This document shows, piece after piece, positions 34,297 through 43,189 of a stretch of 64,000 bases of DNA. Positions within the stretch are counted from its first letter, which is position 1. Each line of letters begins with the position of its first letter. Below the pieces are notes generated by a model. That model was not told where the DNA came from. It made no database searches and saw only the letters and a list, made by a program, of their open reading frames with translations. The stretch spans positions 1 to 64,000 of the forward strand of contig CALOFW010000024.1 in NCBI GenBank assembly GCA_942492715.1, in the 5' to 3' direction. The translations under genes and the position numbers were made by a program. The DNA comes from Sva-07 sp942492715 (GTDB lineage: Bacteria > Actinomycetota > Acidimicrobiia > Acidimicrobiales > Ilumatobacteraceae).

Positions 34297-35195
34297 TCAC
34301 CCCCGACGTCCTGCTCCCCCTCTGGGAAGCCCACCGCGCCGCGCTCGACCATCCGGTCCGCACGATCGAGCTCCCGGGACGGGTCTTCGACGATCGCCCG
34401 TACCAGCTCGGCGTGATCAACCTGTCACGCGACTCGTCGTACCGCGAGAGCATCGTCCACGACGTCCCCGCGGCGCTGTACCGCGCCCGCCGGATGACGA
34501 TCGAGGGTGCAGCGATGATCGACATCGGCGCCGAGTCGACCGGCACCGACGCCGAAGTCGTCGACATCGACGGCCAGCTCGCCTCCCTGCTCCCGGTGGT
34601 CGATGCGCTCATCGCCGACGGGCTCCTGGTGTCGGTCGAGACGTACCACACCGATGTCGCCGTGGCCGCCCTCGAGGCCGGCGCACAGGTCATCAACCTC
34701 ACCGGCAGGGTCGACGACCCGGCCCTGTACGAGGCGATCGCCCGCCACGACGCCGGCCTCATCCTCTGCTACACGCCGGGCGACACGGCGCGGTCCGACG
34801 CCGACGTGCCGCCGGTCGACACGATGATCGACGAGCAGATGACGTTCTTCCGCGAACGGCTCGGCCTCGTGACCGGCTGTGGCGTCGACAAGCTCTGGAT
34901 CGACCCCGGGTTCGGATTCGCGCTCAACCTGCCCGACGGCCCCGAGCGGGTGCGCTACCAGACCGACAACCTGCTGCAGTCGTTCCGCTTCCGTGAACTC
35001 GGCTGGCCGGTCTGCGTGACGATGGCATCGTCGGTCTACCTGTTCCACGACGAGGCCCGGTCGGCCGAGACCGGCATGGCGGTGCTCGCCCTGCTCGCCA
35101 AGGCCAACCTCCTGCGCAGCCACGAGGTCGCCCGCGTCCAGCCGATCCTCGACCTGCTCGAGATCTGCGCCGACGTGCCGACGCGCCGCACCTGA
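34293..35195 (+). CDS. Dihydropteroate synthase-like protein with divergent active-site motifs
   Basis: 300 residues. The DHPS TIM barrel is recognisable: YQLGVINLSRDSSYRES (normally GIINVTPDSFSD), GAAMIDIGAESTGTD (normally DIGGESTRPG), GAQVINLTGRVDDPALYEAI (INDVSG in the family) and KLWIDPGFGFALN (DPGFGFGK). Several pterin- and pABA-binding residues therefore differ, including the loop Pro and the Lys after GFGF. It may act on a different substrate, like FolP2-type paralogues, although the operon position after folB-folK argues for folate synthesis. Confidence 0.75.
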   Translation: MITPDVLLPLWEAHRAALDHPVRTIELPGRVFDDRPYQLGVINLSRDSSYRESIVHDVPAALYRARRMTIEGAAMIDIGAESTGTDAEVVDIDGQLASLLPVVDALIADGLLVSVETYHTDVAVAALEAGAQVINLTGRVDDPALYEAIARHDAGLILCYTPGDTARSDADVPPVDTMIDEQMTFFRERLGLVTGCGVDKLWIDPGFGFALNLPDGPERVRYQTDNLLQSFRFRELGWPVCVTMASSVYLFHDEARSAETGMAVLALLAKANLLRSHEVARVQPILDLLEICADVPTRRT

Positions 35196-35226
35196 CAACG
35201 GCCGGCCCGGCGAGCGATCTCGCGTC

Positions 35227-38200
35227 TCAGCCGGCGCGCTCGACGAACGAACACAGCGCGGAGATCAACTCCATCTCGTCGACGTCGCGGGCGCGGGTGT
35301 CGAGCAGCTCGTCGGTGCACACCAGGTAGGCGAGACATCTCGCCCGGCTGATCGCCACGTTGAGGCGGTTCTTGGAGAAGAGGAAGTCGGCGGTACGGGG
35401 CATGAAGTCCGACGACGAGGTCGTCATCGAGAACAGCACCACCGCGGCCTCCTGGCCCTGGAACTTGTCGACGGTGCCGACCTCGACACCCCTCGTCGCC
35501 CGGTTCGCGCGCATCGCCGCCTCGATGCAGCGGCGCTGGTCGTTGTACGGGGCGACCACCATGAAGTCGGCGACCGTCAACGGCCGGGTCACGCCGTGCT
35601 GATCGGTCCACGGCTCGCCGAGCAGCTCCTCGACCTTCGCGACGACGATCGCCGACTCCTCGGGTGACTCGGTCGAGCAGCCCTTGTGCTCGGCGCGCAG
35701 CCAGCGCAGGCCGGTCTGGCCGGCGGCCGTCTGGCCGACGCACGAGTCGTGGCTGTGGAGCTTGCCGCCGTAGATCACGTCGGAGATGAACCCGCACACG
35801 TCGGGGTGCATCCGCCAGGTCGTCTCCAGCAGCACGCCCCGATCGGGCGGCACCGTCAACTCGTCGCCGAGCAGATGCTCCAGCGCGCTCACCCCGGAAC
35901 CGCCAGGATGGCTCGCCTGGGCCACCTGCGGCAACTGCTGCGGATCGCCGAGCAGGATCACGTTGGTCGCCGAGATCGTCGCCGCCAGCGTGTCGGCCAG
36001 GCCGAGCTGACCCGCCTCGTCGACCACCAGCACGTCGACCGGGTTCTCACGCATCGGCTTGCTGGCGAACAGCCAGGTCGTGCCGGCGACCACGTTGAAG
36101 TCGCCCCGCGCCACGTTGGCGTTGTCGTCGACGTAGCGAACACCGCGAACCGACCCCTCCTTCGCCTTGCGGACCGCCCGCAGGTTCTCGGAGTCGCCCT
36201 CCTCCTCGAAGCGGTCGACGACGGCCTGCATCAGGTTGTCGATCGCCGCATGGCTCATCGCCGTCACGCCGACGCGCAGGCCGGCGTCCACGAGCGTGCG
36301 GATCATGTGCGCACCGGTGTACGTCTTGCCGGTGCCCGGCGGCCCCTGGATCGGCACGTAGCTCCGATCGAGCCCGGTCGCCCACCCGCAGATCGCGGGC
36401 ACGTCGCCGACGAACACGCCACCGGCGGGGCCACGGCCCGGCTCGAACAGGGGGAGGTCACGGCGCAACATCGCGTGGCCGACCCGATCGGCGCGACCCG
36501 CCAACAGCTCGTCGGCCAGCTCCTCCAGCGCGGTCAGCTTCGCCCCCTCCTGGAACCAGTTGTAGTGGACGAGCGACGACGGGTGCACGCCCGCCTCCTC
36601 GGCGTTGTCGTCCCACGTCACCGACAGCTCACCGGCCTCGGCGTCGATCTGCTCGAGCTTGAAGAACACCCACTCCTGCTCGTTGATCGCGACGATCAAC
36701 TTCGAGCCCTTGGCGATGTCGACATCGATCGGTTGCGGCGGGAACGTGAAGCGCGCCCACGGCCACTTCAACGGCCTGCCGGTCTTCGCGCTGACCTGCG
36801 GCTCCAGACCCTGGAACGTCAACCGAGCGATCGCCGACAGCGACTCGAACTGATCGGCCTCGTCGGCGATCGACAGGCGGTAGGCGTCGGCGTTGACCAC
36901 CTGGCGCTCACGACGCCAGTAGCCGAGCAGGTCACCCATCAGGTGCTCGACCGTGCCCGGGCCGAACGCGTGCAGCGCCTCGATGCGGGTGTCGAGCTCG
37001 GCGTCGGGCTCCTCCCGGCCGAGCACCGCATCGCGCCACGGCACGTCGGCCGGACGTTGCGTCACCAGCCAGTCGCGCAACGCCCGGGTGGCGCGCACGT
37101 CGTCCTCGTTGTAGGCGGCGATCCGATCGAGCATCGCCCGATCGCGCGACCTCATCCACCGCTCGTACTCGACGACCGCGCCCGCTCCCTGGTCGATCTC
37201 GTGGCCGCGCTCGTAGCCGGTGAGCAGCTCGATGTACTTGAGGCCGTAGCCCTCGACACCGACCTGCATCGCACCCTTCACGATCGGCAGGAGGTCGACG
37301 AACTGGCCGGTGGAGATCAGCTGTTCGAGCGCGAGTTCGGCGACGCCGTGCTCCTTCACCAGCCGTTCGAGCGACGAGCGCTCGGTGTGGTTGTAGTGGT
37401 ACACGTGCATGTCGGGGAACTGCACCCGGCGGGCGGCGAGGTGATCGACGAGCGCCTTGGTGGCGACGGCCTCCTCGGGCTTGTCGTGCGCCCAGAACGC
37501 CCTGAACTCCCAGTCGCCGGTGGGCGACTTCTCGATCAGGCCGAACAGGAAGAACAGCTCGGCGTCGGCATGCCAGAACGGGTGACCCTCGAAGTCGAGG
37601 AACACGTCACCGTCGTCGGGCGCCGGGAGCGCTGCGAACCCGATCGGGTCGGGTGCGTCGAGGTCGACGTCCAGCGCGCCGTGATCGACCGCCGACGGCG
37701 CGGCGAGCAGCTCGAACGGTGGCTTCTCGCCCGGAGCATTGCGCGCCTGCACCTGGAGGCGCGCCTGGCGGACGAACGTCGCTCGGCGCGCCGGATCGAG
37801 ACCGGCCACCTCGCGGTCGAGCACTGCGAGCGCGGCGATCGTGGTGACGCCGTCCTGCTGGAGCGTCAGGCGATCGGCGGTGCGGACACCGGCAACGTGC
37901 ACGAGCGAATCGGCGGCCCGCCACGCAGCGTCGCACACCATCTCGAAGTCGCAGAACTGGCAGTGATCGCACGGCTTGGGCCGGGTGTCGGCCGGCGCAT
38001 CGTCGGTCAGCAGCCTCGCGAGCTGGCCGCGCAGGCGCCGCCAGTACGCGAGCACGTCGGCCACCCGGATCGTCTCGCTCCGGCCCGAGCCCAACTCGAT
38101 GTGCATCCGCTCGGGCAGCACCCCCGTGGTCGCCTCGATCGCCTCAGCGTAGAAGCACAGCTGCAGCACGTGGCCGGGCTTGGCCTCCTTGCGGGCCAGC

Positions 38201-38607
38201 TTGGCGTCGATCGGCTCGTACGTGAACGTGCCCGTGTCGGGATCGTCGACCCGGCGCAGGAAGTCGGCGATGCCCCGGATGCCCTCGTGCACGAACGGCA
38301 TCTGGAACACGACGTCGTGCCCCTCGGCCAACACGTCGCCCACCCGGTCGACCCACTGCTGGAACGACTCGTTGGCCGCGAGATCCCGCTCGGGCACCTC
38401 GAACACCGACAGCCCCTCGGTCCGGTACCGCTCGAGGACGGCGGTCTCGTGTTCGAGGCCCTTGTCGAGCAGCATCTGCGCCATCTCGCCGAACGGGCTC
38501 GACGGCTTCGGGCGCGTGCCCGCCTCGACCTCGTGCTGCAAGGTGAGGAAGTGCGCGCAGTCGAGCCACGCCGTGATCTTCGAGGGGGTGAGGAGCCGTT
38601 CCGCCAT
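35227..38607 (-). CDS. TM0106-type RecB-like nuclease fused to a superfamily 1 helicase
   Basis: 1126 residues from ATG 38607. N-terminal RecB-like nuclease (DAKLARKEAKPGHVLQLCFY contains the D-x-K core) with a cysteine cluster CDHCQFCDFEMVC that could hold an iron-sulfur site; then an RNase H-like exonuclease domain (DVFLDFEGHPFWHADAELFF, VYHYNHTERSSLERL, YNEDDVRATRALRDWL). The C-terminal half is a DNA2/Upf1-like helicase: IQGPPGTGKTYTGAHM (Walker A), VLVVDEAGQLGLADTL (Walker B, DEAG), LLGDPQQLPQVAQASH, and VGTVDKFQGQEAAVVLFSMT. Probably processes nucleic-acid ends; role unproven. A CATGAT box lies 6 nt upstream. Confidence 0.9.
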   Translation of the reverse strand: MAERLLTPSKITAWLDCAHFLTLQHEVEAGTRPKPSSPFGEMAQMLLDKGLEHETAVLERYRTEGLSVFEVPERDLAANESFQQWVDRVGDVLAEGHDVVFQMPFVHEGIRGIADFLRRVDDPDTGTFTYEPIDAKLARKEAKPGHVLQLCFYAEAIEATTGVLPERMHIELGSGRSETIRVADVLAYWRRLRGQLARLLTDDAPADTRPKPCDHCQFCDFEMVCDAAWRAADSLVHVAGVRTADRLTLQQDGVTTIAALAVLDREVAGLDPARRATFVRQARLQVQARNAPGEKPPFELLAAPSAVDHGALDVDLDAPDPIGFAALPAPDDGDVFLDFEGHPFWHADAELFFLFGLIEKSPTGDWEFRAFWAHDKPEEAVATKALVDHLAARRVQFPDMHVYHYNHTERSSLERLVKEHGVAELALEQLISTGQFVDLLPIVKGAMQVGVEGYGLKYIELLTGYERGHEIDQGAGAVVEYERWMRSRDRAMLDRIAAYNEDDVRATRALRDWLVTQRPADVPWRDAVLGREEPDAELDTRIEALHAFGPGTVEHLMGDLLGYWRRERQVVNADAYRLSIADEADQFESLSAIARLTFQGLEPQVSAKTGRPLKWPWARFTFPPQPIDVDIAKGSKLIVAINEQEWVFFKLEQIDAEAGELSVTWDDNAEEAGVHPSSLVHYNWFQEGAKLTALEELADELLAGRADRVGHAMLRRDLPLFEPGRGPAGGVFVGDVPAICGWATGLDRSYVPIQGPPGTGKTYTGAHMIRTLVDAGLRVGVTAMSHAAIDNLMQAVVDRFEEEGDSENLRAVRKAKEGSVRGVRYVDDNANVARGDFNVVAGTTWLFASKPMRENPVDVLVVDEAGQLGLADTLAATISATNVILLGDPQQLPQVAQASHPGGSGVSALEHLLGDELTVPPDRGVLLETTWRMHPDVCGFISDVIYGGKLHSHDSCVGQTAAGQTGLRWLRAEHKGCSTESPEESAIVVAKVEELLGEPWTDQHGVTRPLTVADFMVVAPYNDQRRCIEAAMRANRATRGVEVGTVDKFQGQEAAVVLFSMTTSSSDFMPRTADFLFSKNRLNVAISRARCLAYLVCTDELLDTRARDVDEMELISALCSFVERAG

Positions 38608-38665
38608 CACCCCATCATGACCGACGGGTGTGACACTGCCGCCGTGCCGAACGGAACGCCTGCGC

Positions 38666-39481
38666 TCAGGTGAAGATCGGCATCGGATCCCAGCCGATCT
38701 CGTCGCTCGCTCGTCGGCTGTGCATGTCGATGTGGCGGGGGCGCACGAGGTCCGGCGGGGTCGGCTCCGCAACGATCGAGCTCCCGTCGAGCCCCAGGGC
38801 GTCGGCGGCACGGAACGCGATCTCCGAGCGGCTCAACAGCTCGGGCCCACCGAGGTGCCACACACCCGAACGCTGCTCGGTCGGCAGCGACGCAATCCGC
38901 CAGAGCCCGTCGGCGATGTCGGCGGCCATCGCCGGCCGCCGGAACTCGTCGGAGAACCAGCTGGTGGGCCGACCCTCGAGCGCCCCTGCTCGGAGCCGTT
39001 CGGTCGACTGATCGGTTGGATCGAGCGACAGCACCAGCGGCAGCCGCACCACGCACGACGGCACGCGTGCGCCCTCGACGATCACCTCGGCCCGCGCCTT
39101 CCACCGTCCGTGATCGGACACCGGTTCGGGCTGCGAGCGCTCGTCGACCGGACGCCCGTCGCCCGAGAAGACGACGTCGGTGGAGAGGTGGACGAGCTCG
39201 GCGCCCACGGCCGACGCACCGCCGACGACGTGCTGCGTTGCGTCGACGATCGACGGCTCGTCCAACTTCCACGCCGCGTGGATCACCATCGACGGCCGGA
39301 CACGATCGACGGCCTCCCCCACCGCCTGCGGGTCGCGAAGGTCGGCCGTGACGAACGCGGAGTCCGGAACCGACGTGCGGTGGGTGAGCGAGACGAGTTC
39401 GACGCCGCGGGGAACCGTCCGTCGCAGCCAGGTCCCGACCAGGCCCGACGCACCCGTCAGCAGCACGACCGGTGTCGACAT
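38666..39481 (-). CDS. RmlD-like sugar nucleotide reductase / NAD-dependent epimerase family
   Basis: 271 residues. VVLLTGASGLVGTWLRRTVP is the NAD(P)-binding loop; MVIHAAWKLDEP, ELVHLSTDVVFSGDGRPVDE and VVRLPLVLS fit dTDP-4-dehydrorhamnose reductase-type short-chain dehydrogenases. The usual YxxxK appears only as GRWKARAEVIVE (Tyr replaced), so the canonical catalytic Tyr is missing and activity is doubtful. TAGGTT lies 6 nt upstream of the ATG. Confidence 0.75.
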   Translation of the reverse strand: MSTPVVLLTGASGLVGTWLRRTVPRGVELVSLTHRTSVPDSAFVTADLRDPQAVGEAVDRVRPSMVIHAAWKLDEPSIVDATQHVVGGASAVGAELVHLSTDVVFSGDGRPVDERSQPEPVSDHGRWKARAEVIVEGARVPSCVVRLPLVLSLDPTDQSTERLRAGALEGRPTSWFSDEFRRPAMAADIADGLWRIASLPTEQRSGVWHLGGPELLSRSEIAFRAADALGLDGSSIVAEPTPPDLVRPRHIDMHSRRASDEIGWDPMPIFT

Positions 39482-39569
39482 GAGCCGAACCTACCCGGCT
39501 GCGTGCACGCCGATGGCCGGGTACCAGTGTTCGTCCAGCGCGCCGGCGGCGACCGGCCATGATGACCCC

Positions 39570-40946
39570 ATGGAGTTCTCGACGATCATCGAACCGTTCC
39601 GAGTCCATTCCGTCGCGCCGCTCGTGATGACCACGCCGCAACAACGGCGGACGGCGCTCGACGAAGCAGGCAACAACCTCTTCTCGCTGCGGTCCGACGA
39701 CGTGCTGATCGACCTGCTCACCGACTCGGGCACCGGGGCGATGTCGCGCGACCAGTGGGCCGCGCTCCAACGAGGCGACGAGAGCTACGCCGGATCGCCC
39801 TCGTGGTTCCGCTTCCTCGAGAGCGTGCAGGACCTGTTCCCGTTCGAGCACGTGATCCCCACCCACCAGGGTCGGGCGGCGGAGAAGATCCTGTTCACGG
39901 CGATCGGCGGTGAGGGCAAGATCGTGCCGAACAACACCCATTTCGACACGACCCGGGCCAACGTCGAGTACAGCGGCGCCACGGCCGTCGACCTGGTGAT
40001 CGCCGAGGGCCGCGACCCGACCTCGCTGCACCCGTTCAAGGGCAACATGGATCTCGACGCGCTCGACGCGCTGCTGCGCGAGCACGGACCCGACGTGATC
40101 CCGGTGGTGTTCGTCACGATCACCAACAACTCCGGCGGGGGCCAGCCCGTCTCGCTGGAGAACCTGCGCGGGGTGCGGGCCCTGTGCGACCAGTACGGGG
40201 TCCCGCTGTTCCTCGACGCCTGCCGATTCGCCGAGAACGCGTGGTTCATCCGCGAGCGCGAACCCGGCCACGGTGACCGCGAGGTACGCGACATCGTGCG
40301 CGAGATCGCCTCGCTCGCCGACGGCATGACGATGAGCGCCAAGAAGGACCCGCTCGGCAACATCGGCGGCTGGCTGGCGATGAACGACGACGCCCTCGCC
40401 GAGGAGTGCCGCACCCTGCTGGTGCTCACCGAGGGCTTCCCCACCTACGGCGGCCTCGCCGGTCGCGATCTCGACGCGCTCGCTCAGGGACTCCGCGAGT
40501 CGGTGCAGCACGACTACCTCCGCTACCGGATCCGCTCGACCGCCTACCTCGGCGACGCACTCGCCGCCGGCGGTGTGCCGGTCGTGCAGCCGATCGGCGG
40601 GCACGCCGTCTATCTCGACGCCGGACGACTGCTGCCGCACATCGATCCGCTCGCGTATCCCGGGCAGGCGCTCGCGATCGCGCTCTACGAGACCGGCGGC
40701 GTGCGCGGCTGCGAGATCGGCTCGGTGATGTTCGGCTTGCAGCCCGACGGCAGCGAGCGACCCGCCGCGATGGAACTCGTGCGTCTCGCGATCCCGCGCC
40801 GCACCTACACCCAGAGCCACATCGACTACGTGATCGAGGTGTGCCTGGCGGTGGCGGCGAACGCGCAGCAACTCGGGGGCTACCGGATCACGAGCCCGCC
40901 GCGCCCATTGCGCCACTTCACGGCCACCTTCCAGCCGCTCGACTGA
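39570..40946 (+). CDS. Tryptophanase / tyrosine phenol-lyase family (beta-eliminating lyase)
   Basis: 458 residues, full length. HVIPTHQGRAAEKILFTAIG binds PLP phosphate (QGRAAE), NNTHFDTTRANVEYSGATAV, PVVFVTITNNSGGGQPVSLE, LFLDACRFAENAWFI (Asp-Arg pair) and the Schiff-base Lys in TMSAKKDPLGNIGGWLAMND are diagnostic. The enzyme would split L-tryptophan (to indole) or L-tyrosine (to phenol), plus pyruvate and ammonia; which one is not decided by motifs I can read. CATGAT is 6 nt before the ATG. No linked permease gene. Confidence 0.9.
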   Translation: MEFSTIIEPFRVHSVAPLVMTTPQQRRTALDEAGNNLFSLRSDDVLIDLLTDSGTGAMSRDQWAALQRGDESYAGSPSWFRFLESVQDLFPFEHVIPTHQGRAAEKILFTAIGGEGKIVPNNTHFDTTRANVEYSGATAVDLVIAEGRDPTSLHPFKGNMDLDALDALLREHGPDVIPVVFVTITNNSGGGQPVSLENLRGVRALCDQYGVPLFLDACRFAENAWFIREREPGHGDREVRDIVREIASLADGMTMSAKKDPLGNIGGWLAMNDDALAEECRTLLVLTEGFPTYGGLAGRDLDALAQGLRESVQHDYLRYRIRSTAYLGDALAAGGVPVVQPIGGHAVYLDAGRLLPHIDPLAYPGQALAIALYETGGVRGCEIGSVMFGLQPDGSERPAAMELVRLAIPRRTYTQSHIDYVIEVCLAVAANAQQLGGYRITSPPRPLRHFTATFQPLD

Positions 40947-40985
40947 GCTCGGCCGACATCGAGGTGAACCGTCCGAACCCGGTCG

Positions 40986-41022
40986 TACACCAACAGTACA
41001 CCTTACGTGTATGATCGGTGTA
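40986..41022 (+). promoter_or_regulatory. Promoter/operator of vapBC
   Basis: TACACC occurs at 40986 and 40997 (11 bp apart) and its inverse GGTGTA at 41017-41022, embracing a TATGAT -10 box (41010-41015) that is 6 nt before the ATG. A repressor bound here would cover the promoter; the VapB antitoxin is the likely binder. Confidence 0.55.
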
Positions 41023-41231
41023 TGAGCAGGACTCGAACCAACATCGAGATCGACGACCACTACGTCGAAGCGATCATGGATCGGTTCGGGGTGCGCACCA
41101 AGACCGACGCCGTCGACCTCGCGCTGCGGCATCTCGCCGGCCAGCCGATGACGCGCGAGGAGGCGATGGCAATGCGCGGAAGCCATGCGATCGCAAGCGC
41201 CCCCGCCGACACCGGACCCGAACGCGCATGA
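41022..41231 (+). CDS. vapB: VapB-type antitoxin
   Basis: 69 residues. MSRTRTNIEIDDHYVEAIMD with RFGVRTKTDAVDLALRHLAG is the VapB RHH (type II, DUF2191-like) signature, followed by EEAMAMRGSHAIASAPAD, the toxin-wrapping tail. It overlaps the toxin start by 4 bp (ATGA). Start fixed by the promoter at 41010. Confidence 0.9.
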   Translation: MSRTRTNIEIDDHYVEAIMDRFGVRTKTDAVDLALRHLAGQPMTREEAMAMRGSHAIASAPADTGPERA

Positions 41232-41626
41232 TCCTGGTCGACACCTCGGCGTGGGTGGAGTTCGATCGGGCAACCGCAAGCCCCATCGACAGCCGCTTGA
41301 CCCAACTGATCGCGACCACCGACGATGTCGCCGTGAGCGAGCCAATCATCATGGAGGTGCTCGCCGGGGCGCGAGACGACCGTCGCGAGTGGGATCTGCG
41401 TCGCCTCATGGACCGCTTCACCCTGTTGCGGTTCGACGCGCCGGTCGACTTCGGCGGGGCGACGAGGATCTACCGCACGTGCCGACGTGCCGGCGTGACC
41501 CCGAGGGGCATGGTCGACTGCATGATCGCAGCGGTGGCGTTGCGGTCCGGGGCCGGCCTGCTGGCCGCCGACACCGATCTCGAACAGGTCGCCCGAGTGA
41601 TGGGGATCGAACTGGACACCGCCTGA
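41228..41626 (+). CDS. vapC: VapC PIN-domain toxin
   Basis: 132 residues. MILVDTSAWVEFDRATASPI (first Asp), SEPIIMEVLAGARDD (Glu), GVTPRGMVDCMIAAVALRSG (Asp) and LLAADTDLEQVARVMGIELD (Asp) give the four-acid PIN active site. It is an RNase of the Fst/MvpA-like VapC type, inhibited by VapB. Confidence 0.92.
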   Translation: MILVDTSAWVEFDRATASPIDSRLTQLIATTDDVAVSEPIIMEVLAGARDDRREWDLRRLMDRFTLLRFDAPVDFGGATRIYRTCRRAGVTPRGMVDCMIAAVALRSGAGLLAADTDLEQVARVMGIELDTA

Positions 41627-41637
41627 GCTGCAGGACG

Positions 41638-43059
41638 TCAGTCGTCGTACAGCTCGCGGACCACGTCGAGCCAGCGGAGCAGGTGGGTGTCGCCGAGGTG
41701 GGTCTCGATCGCTCGGGCCCTCGCTCCCTCACCCAGCTGTCGCCGGAACTCGTCGTCGTCGAGAATCCGACAGACCGCCGCGCCGAACTCCTCGAGGTCG
41801 GTCGGATCCTGCACCAGCAGACCCGACTCGCCATCGATGACCTGATCGACGAGACCACCGACCGCACTCGCGATGACGGGTGTCCCCTTCAGCATCGCCT
41901 CGGCAGCGGTGAGGCCGAACCCCTCGGCGAGGCTCTTCTGCGCCACGATGTGGGCGTGACGCTGGAGCGCGTTGACGATCACCGCGTTCTCCTCGAGGTC
42001 GTGCATCGGCAGGCACACCAACTGGATGCGGGAGCGGACAGCATGAGGCAGCTGACGCCACTGGTTCCAGCAGTCCTGCAACACCTGACCACCCTCGGGG
42101 TCGTCGGCCACCGCCGACACGACCGGCCCCGCCAGAACCAGCTGGGCGGTCCGGCCCGAGTCGACGTACTCCGCGAACGCCTGCATCACCCCGCCCATGT
42201 CCTTCATCGCGTCCCACCGCGAGATCTGCACCACCAGCGGCACCTCCGGCCCCGGCGACGGGCCGGTGCGCACGACGTCGCACATCCGCTCCACCCGGCC
42301 CGGCGAACCATCGCTGCGCTCGAACACGGTCTCGCCCCGCGTCCCGTCGATCAGGCCGACATGCGTGAGGATCGCCTCGACCGTCGCATCGTCGAGCACT
42401 TGGTTCTTCGGCGCGAACGGATCGATCGACGGCCAGATCACCGACAGACGATCCGGCGACACCCAGTCGGGCGGGAACCGTCGATCGGAGAACACGTAGT
42501 GGTCGACGAACGGTTCGAGGTACGGCCGCAGGAACTCCCAGCCGATCCGGCTGTACTCGTTCTGCTCGTCGAGACCGACGTGACACCGCCACACCACCTT
42601 GCACCCGAGTCGCTTCGCGTGCTCCGCCAGCCCAGCGACCTGCGGGTCGTGCAAGATGACGATGTCGTCCTCGCGAGCATGCGCCGAGAGGTCGTCCTTC
42701 TCCGGCTGCAGCGCGTCGACGTAGACGCGATGCTCCACGTCGCCGAGCTCTCCGCCGTCGCCGGCCGTGCCGTACAGATGATTGTGCAACCGTTTGGTGA
42801 CCTCGAAGAACTCCTGGTTCCCCTCGATCACCAACCATCGAGCGTCGACCCCGGCACCACGGATCAGGCCCAGCAACACGTGCAGCATCTCGGCGACACC
42901 ACCACCCGCAGCGGTCGAGTTCACGTTGATCACGCTGCGCCCGTGCAATCGATCGAGCGCCTCCTGCGCCGCCTCGACGGCGAACTGATCGGTCCGCTCC
43001 TGCCCGACGACCGTGGAGAATCGGAAGGGATCCAGCGGGGTGATCGCAACGTGCTCCAT
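41638..43059 (-). CDS. TreT-like trehalose glycosyltransferring synthase
   Basis: 473 residues from ATG 43059. The GT4 two-domain layout is clear: VINVNSTAAGGGVAEMLHVL (N-terminal Rossmann, nucleotide-binding edge), VIEGNQEFFEVTKRLHNHLY, ILHDPQVAGLAEHAKRLGCK, VVWRCHVGLDEQNEYS, and in the C-terminal domain VVQISRWDAMKDMGGVMQAF and QKSLAEGFGLTAAEAMLKGT (E-x7-E). The GGGVAEML and FFEVTKRLHN blocks are characteristic of TreT, which makes trehalose from NDP-glucose and glucose. Probably for osmoprotection. Neighbouring genes are unrelated. Confidence 0.85.
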   Translation of the reverse strand: MEHVAITPLDPFRFSTVVGQERTDQFAVEAAQEALDRLHGRSVINVNSTAAGGGVAEMLHVLLGLIRGAGVDARWLVIEGNQEFFEVTKRLHNHLYGTAGDGGELGDVEHRVYVDALQPEKDDLSAHAREDDIVILHDPQVAGLAEHAKRLGCKVVWRCHVGLDEQNEYSRIGWEFLRPYLEPFVDHYVFSDRRFPPDWVSPDRLSVIWPSIDPFAPKNQVLDDATVEAILTHVGLIDGTRGETVFERSDGSPGRVERMCDVVRTGPSPGPEVPLVVQISRWDAMKDMGGVMQAFAEYVDSGRTAQLVLAGPVVSAVADDPEGGQVLQDCWNQWRQLPHAVRSRIQLVCLPMHDLEENAVIVNALQRHAHIVAQKSLAEGFGLTAAEAMLKGTPVIASAVGGLVDQVIDGESGLLVQDPTDLEEFGAAVCRILDDDEFRRQLGEGARARAIETHLGDTHLLRWLDVVRELYDD

Positions 43060-43189
43060 GTCCCGACAGTCTGGCCAACTCGCACGGCAGCGGCGTACAT
43101 GGTCGGCCGTGAGTACCGGTGTTGACCTTTGCCTCTTGCCGGGAAGGGAACCCCGCGGGACGGTGAGGATGAGAGCAAGGAGGTTCGCG

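Noticed and set aside
35686..38673. 995-codon open frame on the plus strand
   Set aside because: Exact antisense shadow of the TM0106-type nuclease/helicase, caused by high-GC codon usage; its sequence (HLV/RRP-rich) has no motif.
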